Assembly: GCA_024698485.1 (NCBI GenBank) | Contig: JAILRC010000001.1 | Location: 1-44,049 of the forward strand | Reading direction: 5' to 3' | DNA length: 44,049 nucleotides | Origin: Lachnospiraceae bacterium | GTDB lineage: Bacteria > Bacillota > Clostridia > Lachnospirales > Lachnospiraceae | Shown here: positions 1-7,651 of the stretch, piece after piece | Layout: every line of letters begins with the position of its first letter | Position numbering within the stretch: the stretch's first letter is position 1 | Notes under the pieces: model-generated | The model's input: only the letters and a program-made list of their open reading frames with translations | Database searches by the model: none | Told to the model about the DNA's origin: nothing | Position numbers and translations under genes: made by a program

Positions 1-627
1 ACCACTTCTGACATATTCCAAAACGACCGCCGGCATACCTCCTACTATAACATAATCTAAAAACACTTCAGACATAACCTGCACCAATGAAGCCGAAAGT
101 GGCACTCCGTCCATCATAGATTTCAAAAGGTCTGCTTTTAATCCGTCATCATAACCTTTGGCCCATAAAAACTCCTCAAAATCCAACGATCTCATGGTAT
201 AATCGGTTTTATAACCGACACTGTTGCTCTCTATTTTTTTATAAAAGATTCCAAGAAGGGATCCACTGCAGATCACATCATATTTTCTGTCGATACAGTA
301 TGCCTTGAGTGCCGTTGCAATGTCCGGATGATCCTGTATTTCATCAAAAAAGAGCAGAGTCTTTCCGGGGGCAAAACTCTTGGACGGGTCAATACGACTG
401 ATCGCTTTATTAACAGCCTCCACCGTATATCCATCTTCTGTGATCACGCGATATTTCTTGTCTAAAGCAAAATTGATATAAATTACGTTTTCATAGTGGA
501 TTTCCGCGAATCGCATTATACTTTCGGTTTTTCCGACCTGTCGGGCACCTTTAATGATCAAAGGTTTATGGTCTGGGGCTTCATACCACTCACTTAAATA
601 TTTATCAACCTTACGTTTTAAGTACAT
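1..627 (-). CDS. AAA+ ATPase with DUF4143-type architecture (COG1373), partial
   Basis: The first 209 codons are present; the gene runs off the left edge of the window. Visible motifs are a Walker A GARQVGKTE at residues 27-35, a Walker B LLFFDEIQ at 91-98, and the family motif YTMRSLDFEEFLWAKG near residue 155, followed by VGGMPAVV near the edge. This matches the COG1373 family (AAA_14 ATPase domain plus C-terminal DUF4143), whose biological role is not established. The motifs fall at the same residue numbers as in the complete paralogue at 36649-37995, but the two proteins are clearly diverged. The ATG at 627 is chosen because GGAGGT (634-639) precedes it at a good distance. The DUF4143/nuclease-like C-terminus lies outside the window. 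The promoter region carries tandem repeats, described separately. Confidence 0.85.
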   Translation of the reverse strand, partial: MYLKRKVDKYLSEWYEAPDHKPLIIKGARQVGKTESIMRFAEIHYENVIYINFALDKKYRVITEDGYTVEAVNKAISRIDPSKSFAPGKTLLFFDEIQDHPDIATALKAYCIDRKYDVICSGSLLGIFYKKIESNSVGYKTDYTMRSLDFEEFLWAKGYDDGLKADLLKSMMDGVPLSASLVQVMSEVFLDYVIVGGMPAVVLEYVRSG

Positions 628-654
628 AAAAAGACCTCCGTTCATTCTACGAGT

Positions 655-684
655 ATTGTAGCATAACAGTGATCGCCTTTTCAA
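655..684 (-). promoter_or_regulatory. Sigma-A-type promoter for the left-edge ATPase gene
   Basis: On the minus strand a -35 TTGAAA (679-684) is followed after 18 bases by TACAAT (655-660). The -10 is preceded by TG one base away, making it an extended -10. It sits about 30 bases upstream of the start codon and immediately next to the tandem repeats at 692-755. Confidence 0.5.
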
Positions 685-760
685 CATTTTTATGAGTGAG
701 TTTTGAGGGCATTTTACAATTTCATGAGCGAGTTTTGTTTCTCTGATACAATTTTATGAT
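660..760. repeat. Tandem 32-bp direct repeats upstream of the left-edge ATPase gene
   Basis: Two clear units, 692-723 and 724-755, match at about 22 of 32 positions. A third unit starts with ATGA at 756, and a degenerate unit at 660-691 shares only the CAAnATTTT-like end. Each clear unit begins ATGAG(T/C)GAGTTTTG on the plus strand and ends ACAATTT. On the coding strand this gives TTGT-type -35-like hexamers at regular spacing. A similar array with the same ATGAGC / AGTTTT / TACAA blocks lies in front of the second ATPase gene at 38031-38124. Confidence 0.65.
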
Positions 761-772
761 AAGCCATGCTTT

Positions 773-808
773 TTTCGTTTTCGTTGCTGAATAGAAATTT
801 CGTTTTCG
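773..808. repeat. Short direct repeat TTTCGTTTTCG, two copies
   Basis: The 11-bp sequence occurs at 773-783 and 798-808, 25 bases apart, between the XRE regulator gene and the ATPase promoter. No function can be assigned. Confidence 0.5.
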
Positions 809-889
809 CTTCTAAAACGTATTTCGCGCCATCGATCTCTTTAATATGTTCGCACTAAAAATCCGCAAGCCCTATTAAAGCCTGGTGGT

Positions 890-1876
890 TCAACTTTTCC
901 CTCTACCATACCTGACTACCATCAAAAACAATGCGTACAGCGCCGCAAAGAGAATAACAACCCCCGCCAGATAATGGCCGGGATCGTATATGCCCTTCCC
1001 TTTGTTACCGATCATGGAAAGAGCAACTGCTAAGGTAAACATACCCGGTACTGCAGCCACCTTAAGAACAACGTTTGTGAGATACTTTTTCTTCAAAACA
1101 AAGCGGAACAGCAAATATATGCCTACACCTGCAAGACTCACAACGCTTCCGATCAGGATCCATGCATTAAGTGTCATGCTTGGCAATGTGACCACTGAAG
1201 CACTTACATTTGCCAACCCTTCCTTCTGCCAGATCATCCTATCCGATTTATTATTTCCGTGGGGATAATAGTAGATGCGATCTATTTCATTCTCATTTCC
1301 TACAAGAACGATCTGAGGCACTTTCCCTTTTTTCATCATTCTTCCTAGAATGGTCTCATAACACGTAATGAAAACCGTATTGCCAAGTTCATCATTTTCA
1401 AATGCATGAATATCGTACCCCATAGTTTTCTCACTCATCACAGCCACAACACCTCCGGACGATAACGTTTCGATCCTTATGGCACTCTCGGCATTTCTTA
1501 TGTATATAGGGCTTGTGACGTATATAAACGCAACTATGAACAGAATAAGTCCAGCCATGAATCCCAGCAGCATATGCCGTATTTTTGACGTCTTAACATA
1601 CTGTCTTGCAAAAGAAAGACTGTTCGACGAAGCTTCTGCCACGTCTCCCTCAGTGATAAGTTTTCCGAAACGCTCCCCTTTAAGTATTTCCGCCACACTC
1701 ACTTCAAGGACTTCCGCAATATCCATAAGACTTCCGATGTCCGGGAACCCTTTGCCCGTCTCCCATCTTGAAACCGCCTTGTCGGACACATTCAGCCTTT
1801 CCGCAAACTGCTGCTGGGTAAAGCCTTTTTCTTTTCGCATATCTTTTATAAAAGATCCCGTTTTGATCGCATCCAT
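890..1876 (-). CDS. XRE-family regulator with a membrane-bound C-terminal domain
   Basis: The first 65 residues are a Cro/CI-type helix-turn-helix: FTQQQFAERLNVSDKAVSRW is the recognition core and GKGFPDIGSLMDIAEVLEVS completes the five-helix fold. A membrane segment follows at about residues 101-121, then a polar stretch of about 115 residues that is probably extracytoplasmic, then three hydrophobic segments near 240-260, 270-290 and 300-320. This architecture is common in Firmicutes and suggests a regulator that senses a membrane or envelope cue (inference). The ATG at 1876 is preceded by GGGAGGT (1884-1890). It is divergent from the FucO-like gene at 2119, so it could control that gene or itself. 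The sensed ligand is unknown. Confidence 0.8.
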   Translation of the reverse strand: MDAIKTGSFIKDMRKEKGFTQQQFAERLNVSDKAVSRWETGKGFPDIGSLMDIAEVLEVSVAEILKGERFGKLITEGDVAEASSNSLSFARQYVKTSKIRHMLLGFMAGLILFIVAFIYVTSPIYIRNAESAIRIETLSSGGVVAVMSEKTMGYDIHAFENDELGNTVFITCYETILGRMMKKGKVPQIVLVGNENEIDRIYYYPHGNNKSDRMIWQKEGLANVSASVVTLPSMTLNAWILIGSVVSLAGVGIYLLFRFVLKKKYLTNVVLKVAAVPGMFTLAVALSMIGNKGKGIYDPGHYLAGVVILFAALYALFLMVVRYGRGKS

Positions 1877-2013
1877 AAAACAAACCTCCCTTGATGTTTA
1901 TGTCTTGATCATAGTCTTAAGATTCAAAAAAATCACCCTATGATTCGTAGAATCCGCTTCCACAGTGCTTTTCCGTTCCTTCCCGGTCTTCATTCGAACG
2001 ACATATGTTTAAA

Positions 2014-2028
2014 TATGTTTCGAACATA
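2014..2028. promoter_or_regulatory. Palindromic operator candidate between the XRE regulator and fucO
   Basis: TATGTT (2014-2019), a 3-base spacer and AACATA (2023-2028) form a perfect inverted repeat, and a further ATATGTTT lies just upstream at 2003-2010. It is about 90 bases before the fucO start codon, in the divergent region. It is a plausible protein-binding site; the binding protein is not known. Confidence 0.3.
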
Positions 2029-2118
2029 AGTAATATCTTTTTTCCCTCATATGTGGTAAAATATAGTAGTTCGCGGAAATCCGCAAACCGAGTATATAAT
2101 TTTAAGGAGGAATTTGCA

Positions 2119-3264
2119 ATGTCAGTTAATCGTTTCGTATTAAACGGAGTTTCCTACCACGGCCATGGCGCCATCAAAGAGATTCCCGGCATCATTAAAT
2201 CCAAGGGTTTCAAAAAAGCATTCGTAGCATCCGACCCCGACCTCATCAAGTTCGGTGTTACAGCCAAAGTTACCTCTCTTCTTGAAGAAAACGGTATCGC
2301 ATATGCATTGTATTCCGATATCAAGCCCAACCCCACCATTGAAAACGTTCAGAGCGGCGTAAAGGCCTATAAAGAGTCCGGCGCTGATTTCATGATCACC
2401 ATCGGCGGCGGTTCTTCCATGGACACAGGTAAAGGCATCGGCATCATCGTAAACAACCCCGAATATGCCGATGTACGTTCTCTTGAGGGCGTTGCTCCCA
2501 CAAAGAACCGTACCGTATTCACCATCGCCGTTCCCACCACAGGCGGAACAGGCGCTGAATCCACCATCAATTACGTTATCACAGACGTTGAGCGTAAGAG
2601 AAAGTTCGTTTGCGTTGACCCTAACGATATTCCCGACGTTGCTGTTGTAGATCCCGACATGATGAGTTCAATGCCCAAGGGTCTCACAGCTTCCACAGGT
2701 ATGGACGCTCTGACCCACGCCATCGAAGGCTACACCACAGGAGCAGCATGGGAGCTTTCCGATGCCCTGAACCTTGAAGCCATCAAGCTCATCGGCAAGA
2801 ACCTTCGTAAGGCCTATGAGAACGATCCCGAAGGACGTGAAGGCATGGCACTTGCACAGTATGTAACAGCTATGGCTTACTCCAACGTCGGTCTCGGTAT
2901 CGCTCACTCCATGGCACACACCCTCGGCGCTGTTTATGACACACCTCACGGAGTTGCATGTGCTATGATGCTTCCCATCGTAATGGAATTCAATGCTGAG
3001 AACACAGGTGAAAAGTTCAAGGCTGTTGCGGAAGCTCTCGGTGTAAACACAGCAGGAATGGATCAGAAGACCTATCGTAAGGCTGCCATCGATGCTGTAA
3101 GACAGCTTTCCGTTGATGTAGGCATTCCCACAAAGCTTGAAAAACTGAAGGAAGCAGATCTTCCTTTCCTTTGCGAGTCCGCTGCCGCAGACGCATGCGC
3201 TCCCGGAAATCCGAAGCATGCCACCATCGCAGATTTCGAAGCAATGTTCAGAAAGCTCATGTAA
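2119..3264 (+). CDS. fucO: Iron-containing alcohol dehydrogenase, lactaldehyde reductase (FucO-like)
   Basis: A group III Fe-dependent alcohol dehydrogenase of 381 residues. FucO-type enzymes reduce lactaldehyde to 1,2-propanediol with NADH in fucose or rhamnose fermentation. The nucleotide-binding GGGS is at residues 97-100. The iron ligands fall at D196 and H200 (GMDALTH), H263 (GLGIAH) and H277 (DTPHG), the numbering of E. coli FucO, and the length is almost identical. The ATG at 2119 is chosen over upstream in-frame starts because AAGGAGG (2104-2110) precedes it and homology starts there. No fucose or rhamnose genes are adjacent, so the in vivo substrate could be another short aldehyde or alcohol, such as one in butanol- or propanediol-type metabolism. 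Confidence 0.88.
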   Translation: MSVNRFVLNGVSYHGHGAIKEIPGIIKSKGFKKAFVASDPDLIKFGVTAKVTSLLEENGIAYALYSDIKPNPTIENVQSGVKAYKESGADFMITIGGGSSMDTGKGIGIIVNNPEYADVRSLEGVAPTKNRTVFTIAVPTTGGTGAESTINYVITDVERKRKFVCVDPNDIPDVAVVDPDMMSSMPKGLTASTGMDALTHAIEGYTTGAAWELSDALNLEAIKLIGKNLRKAYENDPEGREGMALAQYVTAMAYSNVGLGIAHSMAHTLGAVYDTPHGVACAMMLPIVMEFNAENTGEKFKAVAEALGVNTAGMDQKTYRKAAIDAVRQLSVDVGIPTKLEKLKEADLPFLCESAAADACAPGNPKHATIADFEAMFRKLM

Positions 3265-3279
3265 TTACAGGATTCAAAA

Positions 3280-3312
3280 GGAGCCGTGTCCCGTGACACA
3301 GCTCCTTTTTTT
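3280..3312 (+). terminator. Rho-independent terminator of fucO
   Basis: Stem GGAGC/GCTCC plus GTGTC/GACAC around a CCGT loop (3280-3305, one internal mismatch), followed by seven T (3306-3312). Confidence 0.85.
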
Positions 3313-3314
3313 GC

Positions 3315-3342
3315 AAAAAAATCCCGGCAGTGACGCCGGGAT
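3315..3342 (-). terminator. Rho-independent terminator of the chemoreceptor gene
   Basis: ATCCCGGC (3321-3328) pairs with GCCGGGAT (3335-3342). On the minus strand the stem is followed by a T-run (3315-3320). It sits back-to-back with the fucO terminator, separating two convergent genes. Confidence 0.85.
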
Positions 3343-3352
3343 GAATGTATCT

Positions 3353-5026
3353 TTAGCCGCAGAAAAATGCCATTTCCCTGTCCAGAGTCTTGGCTACGGA
3401 GTTCAAGCCGTTGGCCTTCTGTGCCAGAGCTTCCATGGTGTCCGTAAGTTCCTGCATGGACGCCTTGGTCTCTTCGGAACTTGCAGCATTTTCTTCCGAG
3501 ATGGCGGAAAGGCTTGTAATGGTTTCGGAAATGTTGTTTCCGGCCTTTTCCGTCTTGTCAACGTTCTTAACGATCTCTTTTGTAAGGGCTACCGACTTGT
3601 TTATGTCTGCTATGAGGGCATCAAACCTGTCTATGGTTTGGAAGATTGTCTCATTCTGAATGTTCATGGCTTCCTGAACGATGCCCGCTTCTTCCATGGT
3701 CTTGTTGGAATCTTCGGAAAGTCCCTTCATGGCTTCCTGAATGTTCTTTGCGGCATCTGCGGACTGATCGGCCAGCTGACGTATCTCGTCCGCAACCACG
3801 GCAAATCCTCTTCCTGCCTCTCCCGCTCTCGCAGATTCTATGCTTGCATTAAGGGACAGCAGATTGGTCTGTTCCGCAATGGCATCGATGATGGCCACAG
3901 CCTCACTGATGGTGGTGACCGCCGTATTGGTATTTCCGATGAGTTCAACTATACCGTTGATGGCATCTATGCTCCTATTGGTGGAACTCTTAAGTTCAGC
4001 AAGTTTGTCCTGACTTGCCCTGGAGTTTTCCTGCATCTGATCGGCTATGCCATGCATTTCGTCTGTATTGGAAATGATGAGACCAAGAGCTTCATTGATG
4101 TGTCCTACACTCTTTACGGCATCCTGAAGCGATTCTGCCTGATTGAGTGCACCGTCTGCCACCTGATTTACCGCTATGGCAACATTGTCGGAGGTCTCCG
4201 CTATGGTTTTTACGGTGTTGTAAAGGTAACCTGCGGATTCATCGACTTCCCCCGAAGTGACTCTGGCATTTCCGATAACATTCTTCATCTTCCCTGCCAT
4301 ATCCAACAGTGCCTTTGACATTTCACCCAGTTCATCGGGACGTCTTCTCACCTTATCGCTTAAGCTGATTTCCAGGTTACCTGTGGCCATCTTTCTTACT
4401 GCACTCACATCTTCGTCCAGAGCCTGCACGATCTTCAGAACATATAAAACCGTTACCACGGTAAAGATCGCAACAAAGAAGATCGCAAGAGAAATGATGA
4501 TGCCGAGGCGGCTTGATATGTACTTGCTGATATCCTCTTTTTTAAGTCCCACAAAAGCCATACCGTATACGCTCTTGGATCCGTCCTTATAAAGCGGCTC
4601 ATATGCCACGTAATACTTTTCGCCGTTGATCACAACATCTTTTGCCTGATAGCTCTCTTTGCGGTTTAACACAGCAGCTATGACCGCCTCTCCCGCCTTG
4701 GTTCCCACGGCACCTTTTATGCTGGATCTTTTTCTTGTATCCCCAACGAAATATGTGTAATCATATCCCGTCTTTTTGTTCATATCATTTTCAAGACCTG
4801 CTGCCACTGTCTCATCATCTTCTGTATACTGAAGCACCATTGCATAGGTCTGGCATGCGGCTTTTACACCCTGAAGCACTTCTTCTTCCATGCCCTTTCT
4901 GAGATTCACCGTTGCTACGGTGGTGATGGTTCCTCCAACCAGTACAAGAGCTGCCAGTACAAGGGCTGTAAGCATAACTTTAAGCGACATCTTTCTGATT
5001 TCCTGTGTTACATTGGATGCTGACAT
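3353..5026 (-). CDS. Methyl-accepting chemotaxis protein
   Basis: A transmembrane chemoreceptor of 557 residues that would signal to CheA/CheW. A first membrane segment (about residues 15-38) precedes an extracytoplasmic sensor of about 150 residues resembling a single Cache fold ([12 protein letters not shown] motif). A second membrane segment at about 190-215 is followed by a HAMP region and a long helical signalling domain. The conserved cytoplasmic tip is visible as [18 protein letters not shown] and [16 protein letters not shown]. The ATG at 5026 is preferred to an upstream one because GAGGAGG lies just before it. An extended -10 (TGCTATTAT, 5062-5070) is a possible promoter element. No other chemotaxis or flagellar gene is nearby, so it is an orphan receptor. 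The ligand is unknown. Confidence 0.92.
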   Translation of the reverse strand: MSASNVTQEIRKMSLKVMLTALVLAALVLVGGTITTVATVNLRKGMEEEVLQGVKAACQTYAMVLQYTEDDETVAAGLENDMNKKTGYDYTYFVGDTRKRSSIKGAVGTKAGEAVIAAVLNRKESYQAKDVVINGEKYYVAYEPLYKDGSKSVYGMAFVGLKKEDISKYISSRLGIIISLAIFFVAIFTVVTVLYVLKIVQALDEDVSAVRKMATGNLEISLSDKVRRRPDELGEMSKALLDMAGKMKNVIGNARVTSGEVDESAGYLYNTVKTIAETSDNVAIAVNQVADGALNQAESLQDAVKSVGHINEALGLIISNTDEMHGIADQMQENSRASQDKLAELKSSTNRSIDAINGIVELIGNTNTAVTTISEAVAIIDAIAEQTNLLSLNASIESARAGEAGRGFAVVADEIRQLADQSADAAKNIQEAMKGLSEDSNKTMEEAGIVQEAMNIQNETIFQTIDRFDALIADINKSVALTKEIVKNVDKTEKAGNNISETITSLSAISEENAASSEETKASMQELTDTMEALAQKANGLNSVAKTLDREMAFFCG

Positions 5027-5176
5027 AACTACCTCCTCAAGGTGTATGATGTAATAACAAAATAATAGCATCTGACAATAAAAGAAGGAATCAAAATATT
5101 CAAAAAATTTAAGAAAGAATATATAAATTGTTTCTTAATGCAAGTATCTGCCGTAGTTCCGTACAGCACCCATGTA

Positions 5177-6196
5177 TCACCGATCGTCTAAATGATCTGC
5201 TCTTTCCCACCTGTCTCCCCACTCTGCTTTTCTGGCAGTTTTAAACAAAGCCTTGTCACGGGACGTAACTTTGAACTCTTCACATCCCGACACCGAGCAG
5301 GTTTTAAGTTCCACGCAGCCTTTTGAGATCACGGGATGGCGTATGATCCTACTGCCCTCTCCCGAGTCATATCCCGCATCTTTTAAAACCGCCACATAGG
5401 AAAACTTCTCATCCTCGTAGGGCGCATCCCCGCCCTTTACAAATTTCTGTACCTTGCTTCTTTGCATACGGCATGAGAAATGACACCAGTCATCTTTTCC
5501 CAAGGGGCACGGAGAGGAATGAGTGCAGGGAGCGACCACTTTTGCTCCCTTATCAATAAAGAACTCTCTGGCATAGGATATGTTCCTGAAACCGATCTTT
5601 GTACCGGGCTCCAGAAGGATGATCATCTTTTCGGAAAGATCCCAGAGAAGTTTTAAAAAGCTGTCTCTGTCTTCGGGCTTCAGTTCGTTCATTATATAAG
5701 AAGCCGTTACAAGATCGGCTGACATATTCCGTCTTTCTCCCTCTTTTGCGGCATCTTCCCGGATCCACGTCGCATTCTTCATGACCTCATCTCCGTAAGA
5801 AAGCATATGCTTTCCTATTTCGATCATGGCATTCTCTCTTTCAAGGCAGTTGATCTTCTCCAACTCAAAGCAGGAATCAATTGCCCAGACAGCTGCTCCC
5901 GTACCGCTTCCCACATCGGTGAGGGTCTTCGGGATCATGTCCCGATGTTCCTCCCAAAAAGGTTCAAGTGCTTCTCTGACAGCCTCTGCAGCGCTCTTCA
6001 CCGCCCCAAAGGTTCCGGGCATACGGGATATGGCATAGCTCACCGCTTCTTCCTCGTTCTTTACCAGGACTTTTCCGTGGCCCGAGTCGTTATTATATCT
6101 TTCGCAAATTGAAGAAACGCAGTTTCTTATGTTTAAGATACTGCGTTTCTCTAACAACTTTTCTGTTGCTTCCTGCATTTCGTAAGGGATGTTCAT
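5177..6196 (-). CDS. Rsm22-family class I SAM methyltransferase with four-Cys motif
   Basis: The 339-residue protein has a Rossmann methyltransferase motif DVGSGTG (residues 94-100) and, C-terminal to it, four cysteines (C224, C230, C238, C242) in a CTHSSPCPL...DWCHFSC arrangement. This combination is typical of the small-ribosomal-subunit Rsm22/METTL17 family, whose eukaryotic members bind a 4Fe-4S cluster with such cysteines. A role in ribosome small-subunit assembly or rRNA binding is inferred from the family; bacterial members are little studied. The ATG at 6196 is chosen over the TTG at 6208 because TTGAGGAA provides a binding site and it sits one base after the stop of the upstream gene. 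It is the last gene of the rex-nnr-alr run. Confidence 0.75.
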   Translation of the reverse strand: MNIPYEMQEATEKLLEKRSILNIRNCVSSICERYNNDSGHGKVLVKNEEEAVSYAISRMPGTFGAVKSAAEAVREALEPFWEEHRDMIPKTLTDVGSGTGAAVWAIDSCFELEKINCLERENAMIEIGKHMLSYGDEVMKNATWIREDAAKEGERRNMSADLVTASYIMNELKPEDRDSFLKLLWDLSEKMIILLEPGTKIGFRNISYAREFFIDKGAKVVAPCTHSSPCPLGKDDWCHFSCRMQRSKVQKFVKGGDAPYEDEKFSYVAVLKDAGYDSGEGSRIIRHPVISKGCVELKTCSVSGCEEFKVTSRDKALFKTARKAEWGDRWERADHLDDR

Positions 6197-6197
6197 T

Positions 6198-6452
6198 CTA
6201 TTCCTCAAACTCCAATGTTAGATAGTAGCCTCTGTCCGTCTCGTCTATCCTGATCACCTTTCCCTTGGTGATGACATTTCCGTCATGATCCAGAAGTCTC
6301 TCGCTCAAAGGAATGTTGGCACTCATGGCAACCGCCGGCTCCGCTACGTAATAATAAACCGAGTTCGGAAGGGAACCTTCACGGATGTCAACCACATCTC
6401 CCACTTCCACCTGTCCGGGTCTTTCCATTTTAAAATTTCCAAGTTCTCTCAT
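6198..6452 (-). CDS. Uncharacterised 84-residue protein in the alr operon
   Basis: A small acidic, soluble protein with no signal peptide or membrane segment. Its pattern (RPGQVEVGDVVDI, then short beta-type segments, ending with YYLTLEFEE) suggests a small beta-barrel, but I do not recognise the family. It starts 8 bases after the stop of alr, has AAGGAT before its ATG, and its stop is one base before the Rsm22-type gene, so it is surely translated as part of this operon. In Bacillus and many clostridia the position after alr is often held by the EndoA/MazF toxin pair; this protein does not show a MazF signature. Confidence 0.65.
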   Translation of the reverse strand: MRELGNFKMERPGQVEVGDVVDIREGSLPNSVYYYVAEPAVAMSANIPLSERLLDHDGNVITKGKVIRIDETDRGYYLTLEFEE

Positions 6453-6460
6453 ATAGATCC

Positions 6461-7648
6461 TTAATCCTCAAAATGATCCGATACAGCCACGACACGACCG
6501 TCCCTGTGATAAACTCTGGGAACACGCTTGGAGATGTCGCACACAACTTCATAGTGGAAAGAATTCCCCACCGTTGCGCCGATCTCCTCTGCAGAAATGA
6601 AGTCATCTCCGTCTCTTCCCATGAGTGTCACTTCATCTCCCACCTTGGCTTCGGGAATGTCCGTCACGTCCACCATGCACTGATCCATGCATATGCGTCC
6701 ACGGATGGGAGCTGACTTACCGTTGATCAAAACTCTTCCCGCATTTGAAAGTCCTCTGGGAAAACCGTCTCCGTAGCCCACGGGAATGGTGGCGATCCTT
6801 CTGTCTCCCGTGCATACATATGTTCCGCTGTAACCTATGCCCGTTCCTGCGGGTAAAGTCTTCACCATGGAAATGTGAGTCTTTATCTCCATGGCGGGGG
6901 TAACGGGGCATCTTTCCTTTGTGACATCATCCGTAGGATACATTCCGTAGGTGGTGATGCCAAATCGCACCATGTCCAGATCTCCCTCGGGGATGTCGAT
7001 GACTCCCGCACTGTTACAAACGTGCTTGATCGGGACATCTATGCCGTTCTCGTGTAAAACATCCGCAAATCTGAGATACTTTGCCAGCTGTCCTCTTGCA
7101 AAGGTCTTGTCCGCCTCGTCCGCTTTGCAGAAGTGGGTGAACATGCCTTCGATCTTTACATTCTTTAAAGCCTTGATCTTCTTGATATCCTCAAGGCTTG
7201 CTCTTATCTGCTCTTCCGTATCGCACTGATAGCCGATACGGCTCATGCCCGTATCCAGTTTCAGGTGGATCACGGCCTTCTTTCCGATTTCCGCTGCGAT
7301 CTCGTCATATCTTTTTACAGTCTCAAAATCGAAAGCCGCCAGGGAAATGTCATTTACAATTGCTTCCCTGCAGGTTTCCGGGAATGTGTAGCCCAAAACC
7401 AGAATGGGCTTTTTTGTGGCTCCTTTTTTTCTCAGTTCCACTCCTTCTTCGGGAATGGCAACCGCATAGGCATCTGCGATGTCGTCCACATTTTTTACTA
7501 TGTTCACCGCCCCGTGACCGTAGGCATCCGCTTTCACCACAACCATCATACGGGTGCCTTCTTTAAGGAGCTTCTTGCCGTTTAATATGTTCTGTCTTAT
7601 GGCATCCAGGTTGATGTCCGCCCGGACACGATAAAAATCATTACTCAT
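6461..7648 (-). CDS. alr: Alanine racemase
   Basis: PLP-dependent interconversion of L- and D-alanine for peptidoglycan. The N-terminal TIM barrel carries the PLP lysine K39 in VVVKADAYGHG. The C-terminal beta domain carries the catalytic tyrosine in GTGIGYSGTY (around residue 270) and the MDQCMVDVTD motif. At 395 residues the length is usual for the family. The gene starts three bases after the stop of the NnrE/NnrD gene, so translation is probably coupled. Confidence 0.96.
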   Translation of the reverse strand: MSNDFYRVRADINLDAIRQNILNGKKLLKEGTRMMVVVKADAYGHGAVNIVKNVDDIADAYAVAIPEEGVELRKKGATKKPILVLGYTFPETCREAIVNDISLAAFDFETVKRYDEIAAEIGKKAVIHLKLDTGMSRIGYQCDTEEQIRASLEDIKKIKALKNVKIEGMFTHFCKADEADKTFARGQLAKYLRFADVLHENGIDVPIKHVCNSAGVIDIPEGDLDMVRFGITTYGMYPTDDVTKERCPVTPAMEIKTHISMVKTLPAGTGIGYSGTYVCTGDRRIATIPVGYGDGFPRGLSNAGRVLINGKSAPIRGRICMDQCMVDVTDIPEAKVGDEVTLMGRDGDDFISAEEIGATVGNSFHYEVVCDISKRVPRVYHRDGRVVAVSDHFED

Positions 7649-7651
7649 TAC

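Noticed and set aside
660-760. CRISPR-like array at the left end
   Set aside because: Units are adjacent, degenerate and lack unique spacers of constant length between identical repeats; no cas genes are nearby.
840-889. Possible terminator after the XRE regulator gene (GC-rich partial dyad followed by GGATTTTT)
   Set aside because: The stem pairs at only about six of nine positions, so it is not a convincing intrinsic terminator.
2031-2100. TATAAT at 2095-2100 as the fucO promoter -10
   Set aside because: It lies only four bases before the Shine-Dalgarno sequence and has no -35 at the right distance, so the transcript start is not resolved.
3218-4318. Long plus-strand open frame opposite the chemoreceptor gene
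   Set aside because: It is antisense to a clear MCP, begins inside fucO, spans both terminators and shows no protein family pattern.
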